Shown: positions 1 to 7,695, numbered from the stretch's first letter. The stretch: DNA of 64,000 bases from an uncultured Clostridia bacterium (GCA_944362615.1 CALVTM010000003.1:78080-142079); one strand, 5' to 3'. Made by a program: numbers and translations. Notes: generated from the letters alone by a model not told the origin.

Positions 1-1061
1 AACATAATCTCATAAGGATTTTCTGTTCCACTGCCACTATTGTTATTTGTGCCATTATTTTCGCCGCCTGTATTATTTTCATTACCAATAGTTGAAGTGG
101 ACTCGTATTCCATATTAACATGAATAAGTCCTAAATCCGTTATGATTTCAGTCATGTGGTTATAACTATCTTTATCAGTATTATTTTGATGCGACCATGC
201 GCCGCCGTGAATGGTTATGATAGCCGGAGCGGTACTATTTCCATCCAATAATCCCGGGGGGAAATGTATATCCAATATTTGCATATTATTACTGCTACTA
301 TCGCCGCTATTATCATCACCGACCGGCGCATAGCTGACGTTTAGCACTTCATTATTTGCAGATATATGTATTTTAACTTCTTTTTCAATATTTCCGCATA
401 TTAATTTCAGAGTAGTTTTATCACTATGGTTGATTTGAACCAGGTCTTTTACTATAGAATTTATATCTTCCGTTCCTATTTCAACATTCCCTATTTTCCA
501 TGTTACCACACTGTCTAAAGGTATTGTTTGCGCCTCATCACCATTAGCAACCTGCTCTCTTACAAATGCGAAATTTTTAATTATGTCAGAAACTGCTTTA
601 TCATATCTGTAAAAGAGTCTGTTTCCAATATCTTTCAATGTGTATTTAAAGCTACCTGAATTTGTCACCTGTTTGATTCTTTTTAATATTACTTTGGATT
701 TAATTACAGTATTAAAACCTTTTGTCAGTTCATTTATCGAAGAACATTCTATGGAAATATCGTTGCTTCCATTGTTTTTTCTAAACGTTACTTTTGCATC
801 GCTATACTGCGCTTCATCTTCTTCTATTGAGATTCCATTAAAATATATCGTTTTATTCAGCGGATAATCTGTAACGTTATATGTAACAATTTCAGGTGAA
901 ATATCAAATCCGTTATAATCATATATATGTTTTTCAAACGTTACTTCTGCATCAATCAGAATGTCTTCCGTTTCATTCAATGTAGGAACTTCCACTTCTG
1001 TATGTTCATCTATAATATCATATCCTAACCATACAATACTTAAATTTTGTATATTACTCAT
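1..1061 (-). CDS. Alpha/beta-hydrolase (carboxylesterase-like) protein, C-terminus cut by window edge
   Basis: The frame is open from an ATG at 1061 to the window edge, giving 353 visible residues without a stop. A strong ribosome site (AAAGGAGA) precedes the start. Residues about 1-265 match no family I recognise and look like beta-rich, Thr/Asn-rich binding or stalk sequence. From about residue 270 the sequence becomes hydrolase-like, with an oxyanion-hole motif HGGAW at 285-289 preceded by PAIITI. This is typical of the carboxylesterase/BD-FAE-like alpha/beta-hydrolase fold. The nucleophile serine, aspartate and histidine would lie beyond the edge and are not seen. Two low-complexity Asn/Gly/Ser stretches occur, one just before the hydrolase strand and one just after the VNMEYES strand, which is unusual inside this fold. 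It is the last gene visible in the unit with the radical SAM and glycosyltransferase genes. Substrate unknown; deacylation of a glycan or peptide is a guess. Confidence 0.7.
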   Translation of the reverse strand, partial: MSNIQNLSIVWLGYDIIDEHTEVEVPTLNETEDILIDAEVTFEKHIYDYNGFDISPEIVTYNVTDYPLNKTIYFNGISIEEDEAQYSDAKVTFRKNNGSNDISIECSSINELTKGFNTVIKSKVILKRIKQVTNSGSFKYTLKDIGNRLFYRYDKAVSDIIKNFAFVREQVANGDEAQTIPLDSVVTWKIGNVEIGTEDINSIVKDLVQINHSDKTTLKLICGNIEKEVKIHISANNEVLNVSYAPVGDDNSGDSSSNNMQILDIHFPPGLLDGNSTAPAIITIHGGAWSHQNNTDKDSYNHMTEIITDLGLIHVNMEYESTSTIGNENNTGGENNGTNNNSGSGTENPYEIM

Positions 1062-1099
1062 TTTTTATCTCCTTTGTAATAAATTAATTGTTTAGTACG

Positions 1100-1118
1100 G
1101 CAGCGGTTTATCCGCCGC
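1100..1118 (-). terminator. Weak hairpin between radical SAM gene and esterase gene
   Basis: GCAGCGG and CCGCCGC flank a 5-base loop; the minus-strand RNA pairs all seven positions using one G-U wobble. No U-tract follows, so it may be a processing or attenuating hairpin rather than a terminator. Confidence 0.3.
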
Positions 1119-1178
1119 ACGGGTACGCACACCATACCCTTTTTCTTTTCCTGCTTACCTTGTCTAATATCGTTATCT

Positions 1179-2000
1179 TTACGCCCACTCTTCACGCTTT
1201 TGACTGCTCGGCTCGTTTTTAAATATTTCCTGCCGGCGACTAATATCGCAGTATGAACAAAACGGCATCGGTCCGCGGAATGCTTCTATCCGCTCCCGAG
1301 TCAACACGTCATCCACTACAAGAAAATCTTTTTCCGTAAGAACAAGTTTTTCACTGAAATATTCATTATACAGATCAGCAAATTCAGACGACGGACAGTT
1401 GTATATCTTTCCGCCGCGTATGTTTATTTTGCTTCGCTCCCATCCGCATTTAAGATATTTATCTTTCGTGACTTCCCGCCCCTCAGAATAGTTAACAAGC
1501 CTTACAAACGTTTTTCCGGATTGCAGAAACGCAAGATTGTTTGCACACCCGTTCCGGGAAAATAATTTCTCAAAGTACTCCCGCGGCGTCTCATAGTTGG
1601 TTACTCCCCATACTATCCCTTCTTCGCGGATAAACTTCCAGAATATTTCATCTTCCTCATGCCTGCGTAGTGTTATCCCATTTGTATATATACCTACATA
1701 TGTATCCGGATACTTCCTCCTCAATATCTTCAGCAGATTTATATAATGCGGATGCAAAGTTGGTTCGCCTCCCGTCAGCCAAAACGTATGTATGTCCGGC
1801 ATTAACCGCCTCATTATATCCACAATGCGCGTAAATTCGCCTTCTGTAACAAAATTTGCACGCTTTGCAAGCGGAGCTAAATGCGAACACGATCGGCAAT
1901 TCCTGTTACATATGTCCGTTATACTGTACTCTATATGCGGTCGGTCTTCAGCGTATATCCTATGCCAGTCAAAGCTGTAAGGCTCTTTCAGCTTCGCCAT
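1179..2000 (-). CDS. Radical SAM protein with extra C-terminal cysteines
   Basis: The 273-residue protein has the radical SAM cluster motif CxxxCxxC at C31, C35 and C38 (CNRNCRSC), followed by the TGGEPTL glycine-rich strand that contacts S-adenosylmethionine. C-terminal cysteines (a CGWERS segment, YNCPSS, then FCSYCD) suggest a SPASM/twitch-like second cluster-binding region. That would fit an enzyme modifying a peptide or a large substrate. Its start overlaps the end of the glycosyltransferase gene by 13 bases, so the two are probably translationally coupled. Radical SAM proteins paired with family-2 glycosyltransferases are often met in gut Clostridia, but I know of no proven reaction for this pair. 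Substrate unknown; no obvious precursor peptide gene was seen nearby. Confidence 0.8.
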   Translation of the reverse strand: MAKLKEPYSFDWHRIYAEDRPHIEYSITDICNRNCRSCSHLAPLAKRANFVTEGEFTRIVDIMRRLMPDIHTFWLTGGEPTLHPHYINLLKILRRKYPDTYVGIYTNGITLRRHEEDEIFWKFIREEGIVWGVTNYETPREYFEKLFSRNGCANNLAFLQSGKTFVRLVNYSEGREVTKDKYLKCGWERSKINIRGGKIYNCPSSEFADLYNEYFSEKLVLTEKDFLVVDDVLTRERIEAFRGPMPFCSYCDISRRQEIFKNEPSSQKREEWA

Positions 2001-2689
2001 CTCTTTAGCTTACTCTTTGCAGATTCTGGTATAAATCCGTCACATACATATAACGGCGACTTCCCTTCCGCTTCGCGCTTCCTCGATTCCGCTATTACTG
2101 TTTTTATTCTCTCTAACATGCGTTCATTATCATAATTATAAAAGTACAGCGGTTCGTTTACCGTCGCTTCATCGTAACCGGATTTGCTTGTTATACGCGT
2201 TACAAACTCATAGTCTTCGCACAACAACATATCAGTGAAACGATCGTCTCCTATTAGCTCGCGCGAAAAGAAATACAGCCACAACGTAGGCCGCTCTGAA
2301 TATTTGACCATATTTCCGCCGACTTCATGATCCGTCACGCGGACAGCTTTATGCCCCTGTACCGCATTATAAAGTATCGTCATTGCTGATGTGTTTATAA
2401 GCCAGTCATCTCCGTCAATGAACATTACATATTCCCCAACAGCATTATCCAGTCCTACGTTTCTCGCTCCGCCCGGACATTTGCACCCGCATTTATAACA
2501 ATGCATGTTTACATCGCTATGTGCGGTATGCCATTCGTTTACTATCTGCTCGGAATTGTCCGTGCATGAGTCAAACGATATAAGCACTTCATATTCATTT
2601 TTATCAAAATCCTGAGCAGCTACGCTGTCCAGACATTTTACAATCTTTTCTCCGAGATCGCGTACCGGAATTATTACGGATATTTTCAT
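1988..2689 (-). CDS. Family 2 glycosyltransferase
   Basis: The protein has 233 residues. The N-terminus (ISVIIPVRD) is the first nucleotide-binding strand of the GT-A fold, and GGARNVGLD followed by FIDGDDW supplies the DxD-type metal and sugar-nucleotide site. CEDYEF further on is the usual acidic ED motif near the catalytic base. The length is short for the family, essentially a bare catalytic domain with no membrane segment, so it should act in the cytoplasm. An AAGGAGGAA ribosome site supports the ATG at 2689. It is the first gene of the unit with the radical SAM and esterase-like genes, and could glycosylate a shared substrate with them. Donor and acceptor cannot be told from sequence. 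Confidence 0.85.
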   Translation of the reverse strand: MKISVIIPVRDLGEKIVKCLDSVAAQDFDKNEYEVLISFDSCTDNSEQIVNEWHTAHSDVNMHCYKCGCKCPGGARNVGLDNAVGEYVMFIDGDDWLINTSAMTILYNAVQGHKAVRVTDHEVGGNMVKYSERPTLWLYFFSRELIGDDRFTDMLLCEDYEFVTRITSKSGYDEATVNEPLYFYNYDNERMLERIKTVIAESRKREAEGKSPLYVCDGFIPESAKSKLKRWRS

Positions 2690-2819
2690 TACTTCCTCCT
2701 TGCTAACGATTGTGATCTTTTGTCTTTTTCAACCTTTTAATTGTATTCTCTGTTTATTTCTATCGCTTTCTAAATCATTTTCGCAACCTCCTACTTATTT
2801 TAATAATTTGCGCATAATA

Positions 2820-2833
2820 CGAACATATGTTCT
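2820..2833 (-). promoter_or_regulatory. LexA-like (SOS) palindrome upstream of glycosyltransferase operon
   Basis: The sequence CGAACATATGTTCT contains the perfect 12-bp palindrome GAACATATGTTC and matches the Gram-positive LexA consensus CGAAC-N4-GTTCG at all but one position. It abuts a possible minus-strand -10 (TATTAT at 2814-2819), about 130 bases upstream of the glycosyltransferase start. The -35 is poor. The match is seen directly; control by LexA is inference. Confidence 0.45.
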
Positions 2834-2850
2834 ATTGTTTTATAGCAAAG

Positions 2851-2878
2851 AATTGTGGACAACTGTCTGTCCACAATT
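2851..2878. repeat. 11-bp perfect inverted repeat
   Basis: AATTGTGGACA and its exact complement TGTCCACAATT flank a 6-base spacer. No U-tract follows on either strand, so an operator is more likely than a terminator. It lies 18 bases upstream of the LexA-like box relative to minus-strand transcription. Confidence 0.5.
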
Positions 2879-2996
2879 GAGCAGGCGCACACTATATTGC
2901 GTGAAAATTTTTATCACAATTACTCTTAATACACTCTTGTTCCTGCCATTGTTAAATAGCGGCATAAACATAAATATAAAATATAAAGCAATTAAG

Positions 2997-3020
2997 ACGG
3001 GCGGCATTAGTGCCGCCCGT
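2997..3020 (-). terminator. Rho-independent terminator after PEBP gene
   Basis: A perfect 10-bp stem (ACGGGCGGCA with TGCCGCCCGT) and a 4-base loop. In minus-strand RNA the stem is followed by CUUAAUUGCUUU. It lies 156 bases past the stop of the PEBP-like gene and could also work weakly on the plus strand. Confidence 0.6.
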
Positions 3021-3175
3021 ATTGATTGTTGCCCTATTTGATAAATTTACTTATGGGTTTTGTTATTGATTTTAATATTTTAAATTGTTTTTCTTCCTAA
3101 CAAATGATTAACCGCAACTCCGTATAGCTTGTTACTGTCTTCAATGCTATTCAAAGCTGCTATCAAAGAATTACA

Positions 3176-3688
3176 CTATTTACGCGACATTACTCTGATC
3201 TCAGCGGAAGCAAGTATATGACCTTTCATCGCGTGCATGAGATCGGAAAGGAAAAACCCCTCACGAAGAGCAAGCGTGGGTACGTCAAGCGCGTACAGCG
3301 TCACGGTGTATTCATGGTCTTTATCGGGCGGCATGGGTCCGCAGTAGCGGCAGAATACGCGCGGATCGCGTTCGCCTATGAACCGGGACGCACTGCTGTT
3401 CCTGCCCTGGACTATCCCTCCCGCGCCGCTTGCGGATGCGTTTTCCGGCAACCCCGTTGAGTTGCCCGGCAGATCACACATCAGCCAGTGTATCCACGGG
3501 AAACCGCAGACGGGCGTTGAATCATAATCAATCATGATCAGCGCATACGACTGCACGCCGGCAGGCGCGTCCACGATATCAAACGGAAAACTCATCACCG
3601 GGTTACCGTTCAGTTTCGCTCCGGCAGGCGCGTACTTGCCGTACTCGTCGGGCAGATAACCGCCATTTACTGGTATTCTTATCTCCAT
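3176..3688 (-). CDS. PEBP / YbhB-YbcL family (Raf-kinase-inhibitor-like) protein
   Basis: The 170-residue protein is of normal length for bacterial YbhB/YbcL proteins. The family signatures are visible: an ALIMIDYDSTP strand corresponding to the conserved DPD-type ligand-site strand, WIHWLMCDLPG, and CRYCGPMPPD corresponding to the Y-GP-PP-H loop. There is no signal peptide, so it should be cytoplasmic. The family binds anionic or phosphate-bearing ligands, but its bacterial role is not settled. It is transcribed alone, with an AGGAGGA ribosome site before the ATG at 3688 and a terminator downstream. Confidence 0.85.
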   Translation of the reverse strand: MEIRIPVNGGYLPDEYGKYAPAGAKLNGNPVMSFPFDIVDAPAGVQSYALIMIDYDSTPVCGFPWIHWLMCDLPGNSTGLPENASASGAGGIVQGRNSSASRFIGERDPRVFCRYCGPMPPDKDHEYTVTLYALDVPTLALREGFFLSDLMHAMKGHILASAEIRVMSRK

Positions 3689-3750
3689 ATTTTCCTCCTG
3701 TACTTTTTTTGTAGTTAAGTATATTCTGTCATTCTTACCTTAACCGGGCG

Positions 3751-4635
3751 TTAATTTTGACCGAAATCCGGAGTGAATGACGCAACCGCCGATTCTGCCG
3801 ACTGCGAGTAACCGTCCAGTCCGAGATCGACGGCGCACCTGAGCACATCGTTGTATTCAAACGTAGTGACTCTTCGCCTAAGATCACAGCTTTCGTCCGC
3901 AAAATCGGGCGTATACTGCCGCATAAGCGACAGCTTAAGCCGATCAGCGCCTATCGACGCTATGCGCCGCATCACCGCTTTAGAGTCCTCACGGCAGCCG
4001 GGCAGTACGAGATGACGCACGATTACTCCGCTTCTGATCATGCCGTCCGCTCCGAATACCGGCGCACCTGCAAGCTCCGTCATAAGACTGATTGCACGAT
4101 ACGCAATCTCCGGATAATCGGCGGCGTGAGAGTATCTGCGAGCCAGATCAGACGATACGTATTTGAAATCGGGTAACCATACGTCCACGTAAGGGGCAAG
4201 CTCGATTACCGCCTCTTCCGTCTCATAACCGCCCGTGTTGTAGACTACAGGTACGGTCAGCCCGCGCTCCTTTGCGGCTTTAATCGCTGAGATCACGGCA
4301 GGAAGGTACGGCGCGGCGGTTATCATATCCACGTTATGCGCACCCTGCGCCTGAAGCTCCAGCATCGCTTCTGCCAGCTCATCCGATGTCATTGCCCTGC
4401 CCGTCAGCGCATACGATATATCCCTGTTCTGACAGTAGGAACACCTCAGATTGCACCCCGAAAAGAACACGGCGCCGCTGCCGCGACTTCCGCTTATGCA
4501 CGGCTCTTCCCACATGTGCCGCATTATGCGCGCGACTACCGTTTCTGTACCGGCGCCGCAATATCCCCTGCCTGTGCGTCTGTCTGCTCCGCACGCCCGC
4601 GGACAGAGTTTGCAGTTTTCGTATTCGGAGTACAT
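3751..4635 (-). CDS. PflX-type radical SAM protein (COG1313-like)
   Basis: The protein has 294 residues. The N-terminal cysteines C8, C11, C15 and C26 form a small cluster or zinc region typical of PflX/COG1313 proteins. The radical SAM motif is C61, C65 and C68 (GCNLRCSYC). Conserved TNTGGY-like (VVYNTGGY), VWLPDFKY and HLVLPGC segments also fit this subfamily, which resembles pyruvate formate-lyase activating enzymes. No pyruvate formate-lyase gene is adjacent and the substrate of this subfamily is unknown to me. It ends just before the IS200 remnant on the element side, so it may be the last host gene before the conjugative element; that is inference. Confidence 0.85.
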   Translation of the reverse strand: MYSEYENCKLCPRACGADRRTGRGYCGAGTETVVARIMRHMWEEPCISGSRGSGAVFFSGCNLRCSYCQNRDISYALTGRAMTSDELAEAMLELQAQGAHNVDMITAAPYLPAVISAIKAAKERGLTVPVVYNTGGYETEEAVIELAPYVDVWLPDFKYVSSDLARRYSHAADYPEIAYRAISLMTELAGAPVFGADGMIRSGVIVRHLVLPGCREDSKAVMRRIASIGADRLKLSLMRQYTPDFADESCDLRRRVTTFEYNDVLRCAVDLGLDGYSQSAESAVASFTPDFGQN

Positions 4636-4673
4636 GACTTAATTATAACGCAAATCGCGCTCCGCGTCAATCA

Positions 4674-4797
4674 ATACCACGCGTTGAACGCGTGGTATGC
4701 ACAAGCCCTTCAAGGGCATATTACCGGCTTGCGTCTTAAGACGCACTGAATGTTTCGTCAGCCGCAACACATTCTCTGGCTGCCGCTTAAGCGGCAG
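4674..4797. repeat. Cluster of palindromes at the right end of the IS200 remnant
   Basis: Perfect palindromes follow one another: ATACCACGCG/CGCGTGGTAT with a 5-base loop at 4674-4698, GCCC/GGGC at 4705-4717, GCGTCTTAAGACGC at 4731-4744, and the 18-bp CTGCCGCTTAAGCGGCAG at 4780-4797, which is followed on the plus strand by TCTCTTTTT. The outer one is the likely transposase recognition hairpin. The last could end plus-strand transcription. Confidence 0.6.
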
Positions 4798-4811
4798 TCT
4801 CTTTTTGCCTA

Positions 4812-5254
4812 TTACTTCTTGCCACCCGTGAACGGGTCATAGTATTCTTTCATACTTATTTGGTCACTCATTATATCTTCCTGTAATTGATTGCGCACAT
4901 ATTCCGCTATCTTCACCTCGTTCCGCCCTACCGTATCTACATAGTAGCCTCGGCACCAGAAATGTCGGTTTCCGTACTTGTATTTCAGGTTTGCGTGTCG
5001 GTCAAAGATCATCAGTGTGCTCTTTCCTTTCAAATATCCCATGAATTGTGCTATGCTTATATTCGGCGGTATCTTCACATGCATATGTATGTGATCCGGG
5101 CATGCATTCGCTTCAAGTATTTCTACTTTCTTCACATCACATAACTTTCGTAGTATCGCCCAATATCTGTCTTTATCTTTCCATATATTTCTTGCCTGCG
5201 ATATTTCGGCGCAAACACTATGTGGTATTTGCAATTCCATTTGGAATGTGCTAA
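4812..5254 (-). pseudogene. tnpA: IS200-family Y1 transposase, frameshifted and without a usable start
   Basis: The C-terminal part reads well: DHIHMH is the HUH metal-binding motif, followed by FMGYLKGKSTLMIF, GNRHFWCRGYYVDTVG with the catalytic tyrosine region, and the family tail KEYYDPFTGG. The expected N-terminus (KWNCKYHIVFAPKYRR) is also present, but in another frame between about 5158 and 5248. Near 5155 one base is missing, so the two halves do not join. In the N-terminal frame a stop codon lies immediately before the LAHSKW segment, leaving no start. The methionine-initiated frame at 5240 gives a nonsense N-terminus. Hence a dead transposase, unless the frames are joined by slippage, for which I see no slippery heptamer. 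Confidence 0.75.
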
Positions 5255-5255
5255 T

Positions 5256-5285
5256 TATCCTTGGGGATTTTTCTCCCCAAGGATA
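5256..5285 (-). promoter_or_regulatory. IS200 5'-leader hairpin
   Basis: A perfect 12-bp stem, TATCCTTGGGGA with TCCCCAAGGATA, around a 6-base loop, directly upstream of the transposase remnant. In IS200 such hairpins block read-through transcription and hide the ribosome site. Here it could also stop transcripts leaving the recombinase gene, whose stop codon is 11 bases away. Confidence 0.55.
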
Positions 5286-5296
5286 TTTTATGTTTG

Positions 5297-6937
5297 CTAC
5301 TGCGGTATATTTACCGCGCCTACCAGCTTATAAATAATCTTTACTTCCTGCACTCTCTGTCCGTCTATCCTTTCCGGCTTTCCGATGTAAATTTTATCTA
5401 TAAAACTGTTCAGAATTTCGGGCGTTAATTCGTTGACTTCGGTGTAGTTGCGCACTAATGATACGAACTTTGAAATACTATCGTCACTTTCCTCCGCCAC
5501 CGCCAACCCTACTTTCAATGATTCTACTTTTTGTTTTAGAGCGGATTGTTCGATTTCATAATTTTTGGCAAGCAACTCGAATCGAGCTTCCGGCATTGTT
5601 CCGCAAACTTTTTCTTCATAGAGTTTGACGATAATCTTCCCTATTTCCGAAAGTCTGCTTTCTGCTTTTTTCAACTCATTTCTTGCTGCCGCTTGCTGCC
5701 TCGCACTTTCTTTGACGGAACATTTGCGATAATCTTCAATGAACGCCTGCTCATACTCTTTTACATACGCACAAACTTTGCGGATGTCATTCAGTACGAT
5801 CTGTTTGAGAACATCCGCTTTTATTGCGTGTTCGGTACATAGGTGCTTTTTCTTTTTACGATAAGTTGAACAAACATAAGCGTCTTTTCTTCGATCGTCT
5901 TTCCTTCGACGAATTGTCATTTTGCCGCCGCAATCAGCGCAAAACAGCAACCCCGAAAAGATATTGACTTCATTGAACTTCGTATATGCCCGTTTTGTCC
6001 CACGCATTTTCTGTACCGTTTCAAAGGTTTCTTTGTCGATGATCGCTTCCTGCGTCCCTTCGAACACCGCCCAATCTTCCTTGCTTTGGATGACTTGTTT
6101 TTTGTTCTTAAAAGATTTGCGCTTTGTCTTAAAATTTACCGTACAGCCCGTGTATTCATAATTGGAAAGGATATACTCTACGGAAATCCTGCTCCATATT
6201 TCGGGATAAGTTGCCGTCCTATAATGCTTGATTCCTCTATTCTCGGCGTATAGCTTCGGAGTTTCTATCCCCTCTTCCGTCAATTTACGAGCAATACTGC
6301 CCATGTTGTTCCCGTCGAGATACATACGGAATATCTTTCTTACAATTTGTGCAGCATCATCGTCGATGAGCCACTTTTCCTTATCATTCGGATCTTTCTT
6401 ATATCCGAATGGCGGAATAACGCTCAAATGCTTACCCGAATTACCTTTAGCTTTCAATACGCTTCTGATCTTTTTGCTCGTATCCTTTGCATACCATTCG
6501 TTAATGATATTCCGAAAAGGCGTAAAATCATTATCAACCTGATTTTCTGTGTCAACGCCATCGTTCACGGCTATGAAGCGTATATCAGCCTGCGGAAGAA
6601 GAATCTCCGTATAGTATCCGACCATGATGTAATCGCGCCCGAACCTCGACATATCTTTCACGATAATCGTTTTAATCAGTCCGGCTTGCACATCCGTCAT
6701 CATTCTTTGAAAATCGGGACGATTAAAATTCGTTCCGCTATACCCGTCGTCCGCATAGAATCGTGTATTTTCAAAACCATGCTTCCGTGCATACTCGGAC
6801 AAAATTTCTTTCTGATGCACGATGCTGTTGCTGTCACCCTCTATTTCATCGTCACGGCTCAATCTTGCATACAGGGCTGTTATATCACCTCCGTTTTGTT
6901 TTGTTGTTTTCCATACTGCTGTTTGTGTTCCTAACAT
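5297..6937 (-). CDS. Large serine recombinase (TnpX/TndX-like integrase/excisionase)
   Basis: A site-specific recombinase of 546 residues that would integrate and excise the element. The resolvase-type catalytic domain covers about residues 19-160, with the nucleophile S27 in LYARLSRDD and the arginine-rich active-site segment IVKDMSRFGRD. A recombinase domain (KGNSGKHLSVIPPFGYKKD to ILSNYEYTG) covers about 175-300. A zinc ribbon follows, with cysteine pairs CADC and C-x10-C near 332-366. A long Lys/Glu coiled coil occupies about 385-470. This architecture is the TnpX/TndX type of Clostridial transposons. It is the last gene of the excision operon that starts at the 8008-8036 promoter, and it faces the left end of the element as expected for an integrase. 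Confidence 0.92.
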   Translation of the reverse strand: MLGTQTAVWKTTKQNGGDITALYARLSRDDEIEGDSNSIVHQKEILSEYARKHGFENTRFYADDGYSGTNFNRPDFQRMMTDVQAGLIKTIIVKDMSRFGRDYIMVGYYTEILLPQADIRFIAVNDGVDTENQVDNDFTPFRNIINEWYAKDTSKKIRSVLKAKGNSGKHLSVIPPFGYKKDPNDKEKWLIDDDAAQIVRKIFRMYLDGNNMGSIARKLTEEGIETPKLYAENRGIKHYRTATYPEIWSRISVEYILSNYEYTGCTVNFKTKRKSFKNKKQVIQSKEDWAVFEGTQEAIIDKETFETVQKMRGTKRAYTKFNEVNIFSGLLFCADCGGKMTIRRRKDDRRKDAYVCSTYRKKKKHLCTEHAIKADVLKQIVLNDIRKVCAYVKEYEQAFIEDYRKCSVKESARQQAAARNELKKAESRLSEIGKIIVKLYEEKVCGTMPEARFELLAKNYEIEQSALKQKVESLKVGLAVAEESDDSISKFVSLVRNYTEVNELTPEILNSFIDKIYIGKPERIDGQRVQEVKIIYKLVGAVNIPQ

Positions 6938-6942
6938 TTGTA

Positions 6943-7164
6943 TTATCCTCCGTTAGTATCCAAATAGCAGACTCGTCCTTTATTATCTTTGGAAATTTTA
7001 CCGACATTCCTGTCAATATTTTGCCTTATAATTGTACCGATAATATCGAGAGCAGTATTTTCGGCAGTTGGATTTTCCTCAACTATAACCGTAAAAACCG
7101 TATCCCCGACTGTTTCGCATTCTATTCTTTGTTTCCTTTTCTTGTTGTCTTCCGCGCTTATCAT
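6943..7164 (-). CDS. Small conserved protein upstream of recombinase (unknown function)
   Basis: I place the start at the ATG at 7164 because GGAGGAAGA precedes it directly; a 20-residue longer frame lacks a ribosome site. The protein has 73 residues, is charged, and has a central segment IECETVGDTVFTVIVEE followed by TALDIIGTIIRQNI and a C-terminal YLDTNGG. It is probably soluble. Its stop is only 5 bases before the recombinase start, so the two are co-translated. Position alone suggests an excision accessory (Xis-like) protein or recombination directionality factor, but no helix-turn-helix is evident. I do not recognise the family with certainty. Confidence 0.7.
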   Translation of the reverse strand: MISAEDNKKRKQRIECETVGDTVFTVIVEENPTAENTALDIIGTIIRQNIDRNVGKISKDNKGRVCYLDTNGG

Positions 7165-7246
7165 TCTTCCTCCGCACATTACGGAAAAGACGAAGCGCGG
7201 CGGCATAAGACCGAATCGCTTCATCTTCCCGATGAGCCTTCTTTCT

Positions 7247-7262
7247 TATGCCGTTTGGCATA
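7247..7262. promoter_or_regulatory. Operator-like palindrome TATGCC-N4-GGCATA
   Basis: A perfect 6-bp inverted repeat with a 4-base spacer, upstream of the last two genes of the excision operon. The 10-mer GTTTGGCATA within it recurs at 39371-39380, upstream of the XRE repressor gene, where a further TATGCC half-site also occurs. Confidence 0.45.
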
Positions 7263-7280
7263 GTATTCTCTATAAAAGCA

Positions 7281-7310
7281 GGAGCGCAAGGGCCGTAGTC
7301 CTTGCGCTCC
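7281..7310 (-). terminator. Intra-operon terminator or attenuator before the recombinase pair
   Basis: A perfect 11-bp stem (GGAGCGCAAGG with CCTTGCGCTCC), an 8-base loop, and in minus-strand RNA the tail UGCUUUUAUAG. It lies 6 bases after the stop of the RHH-like gene. It should reduce transcription into the recombinase. Confidence 0.6.
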
Positions 7311-7316
7311 GCGCTG

Positions 7317-7556
7317 TTATTCTTTTATCTCTTTGCCGTCCTTCGGACAATAGTATGTTTTCATTGCTCTGTACCCCTCCCGAATGAGATCGACTTTGCT
7401 GATTCCGTGTTTCTTGAGGAAAGCGCAAATCTCATCGCATTCCTCGCGCGGCAGGCGCGTATTGAATTGCATCGTCGCCTGCTCCCTTGCGTCCTTATTG
7501 CGTACTTCATAGTTTCTCCGCGCTTTCCGCTGCGGCGTATCCGCTTTCTTCGGCAT
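7317..7556 (-). CDS. Small basic protein, ribbon-helix-helix-like regulator
   Basis: The start at 7556 is supported by GGAGGGA seven bases upstream, which overlaps the end of the preceding 41-residue gene; translation is probably coupled. The 79-residue protein has a basic N-terminus (KKADTPQRKARRNYEVRNKDAREQ) and then MQFNTRLPREECDEICAFLKKHGISKVDLIREGYRAMK. That reads as one beta strand and two helices of an Arc/MetJ-type ribbon-helix-helix DNA-binding domain. The C-terminus is short and charged. It is a good candidate for binding the ATATCGTG operator in its own operon promoter, but that is inference. Confidence 0.75.
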   Translation of the reverse strand: MPKKADTPQRKARRNYEVRNKDAREQATMQFNTRLPREECDEICAFLKKHGISKVDLIREGYRAMKTYYCPKDGKEIKE

Positions 7557-7557
7557 A

Positions 7558-7683
7558 TTATCCCTCCGACGTGATCGCACAGACGAGGATGCCTATAAGA
7601 TCGGCGATAATATTTCCGACAAACAGCACAGCCACAAAGCCCCACTTCAAAACCGTTCCCATACCGCGTAAAATCTTGCTCAT
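7558..7683 (-). CDS. 41-residue single-span membrane protein
   Basis: A short frame between two well-supported genes. It begins MSKILRGMGTVLKWG and has one hydrophobic segment (FVAVLFVGNIIADLIGILVC) from about residue 16 to 35. GAGGAGG lies just upstream of the ATG, and the stop codon is 1 base before the next start, so spacing, ribosome site and operon position all favour a real gene. Function unknown; small membrane proteins of this kind are common in excision/regulation modules of Clostridial elements. Confidence 0.65.
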   Translation of the reverse strand: MSKILRGMGTVLKWGFVAVLFVGNIIADLIGILVCAITSEG

Positions 7684-7695
7684 CGTTATACCTCC

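Larger units (their letters stand above)
2690..3175. other. 486-base intergenic region with three regulatory-looking palindromes
   Basis: AT-rich spacer between the glycosyltransferase gene and the PEBP gene. It holds, from left to right, a minimal ATG-ATT-TAG reading frame with its own strong ribosome site (2770-2778, minus strand), a LexA-like box, an 11-bp inverted repeat and a terminator, listed separately. Short open frames here have no coding character and I call no gene. Confidence 0.6.
4674..5285 (-). mobile_element. Decayed IS200-type insertion sequence
   Basis: A Y1-transposase remnant is flanked by subterminal hairpins rather than terminal inverted repeats, which is the signature of the IS200/IS605 family. 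A 10-bp hairpin (ATACCACGCG, starting at 4674) lies at the transposase 3' side and a 12-bp hairpin (5256-5285) at its 5' side. No tnpB is present, as expected for IS200. Exact ends cannot be fixed because these elements leave no target duplication. It lies 11 bases from the recombinase stop codon of the conjugative element. Confidence 0.65.

Noticed and set aside
2700..3041. A 113-codon plus-strand frame in the left intergenic region
   Set aside because: AT-rich, crosses the terminator and LexA-like box, and shows no coding pattern.
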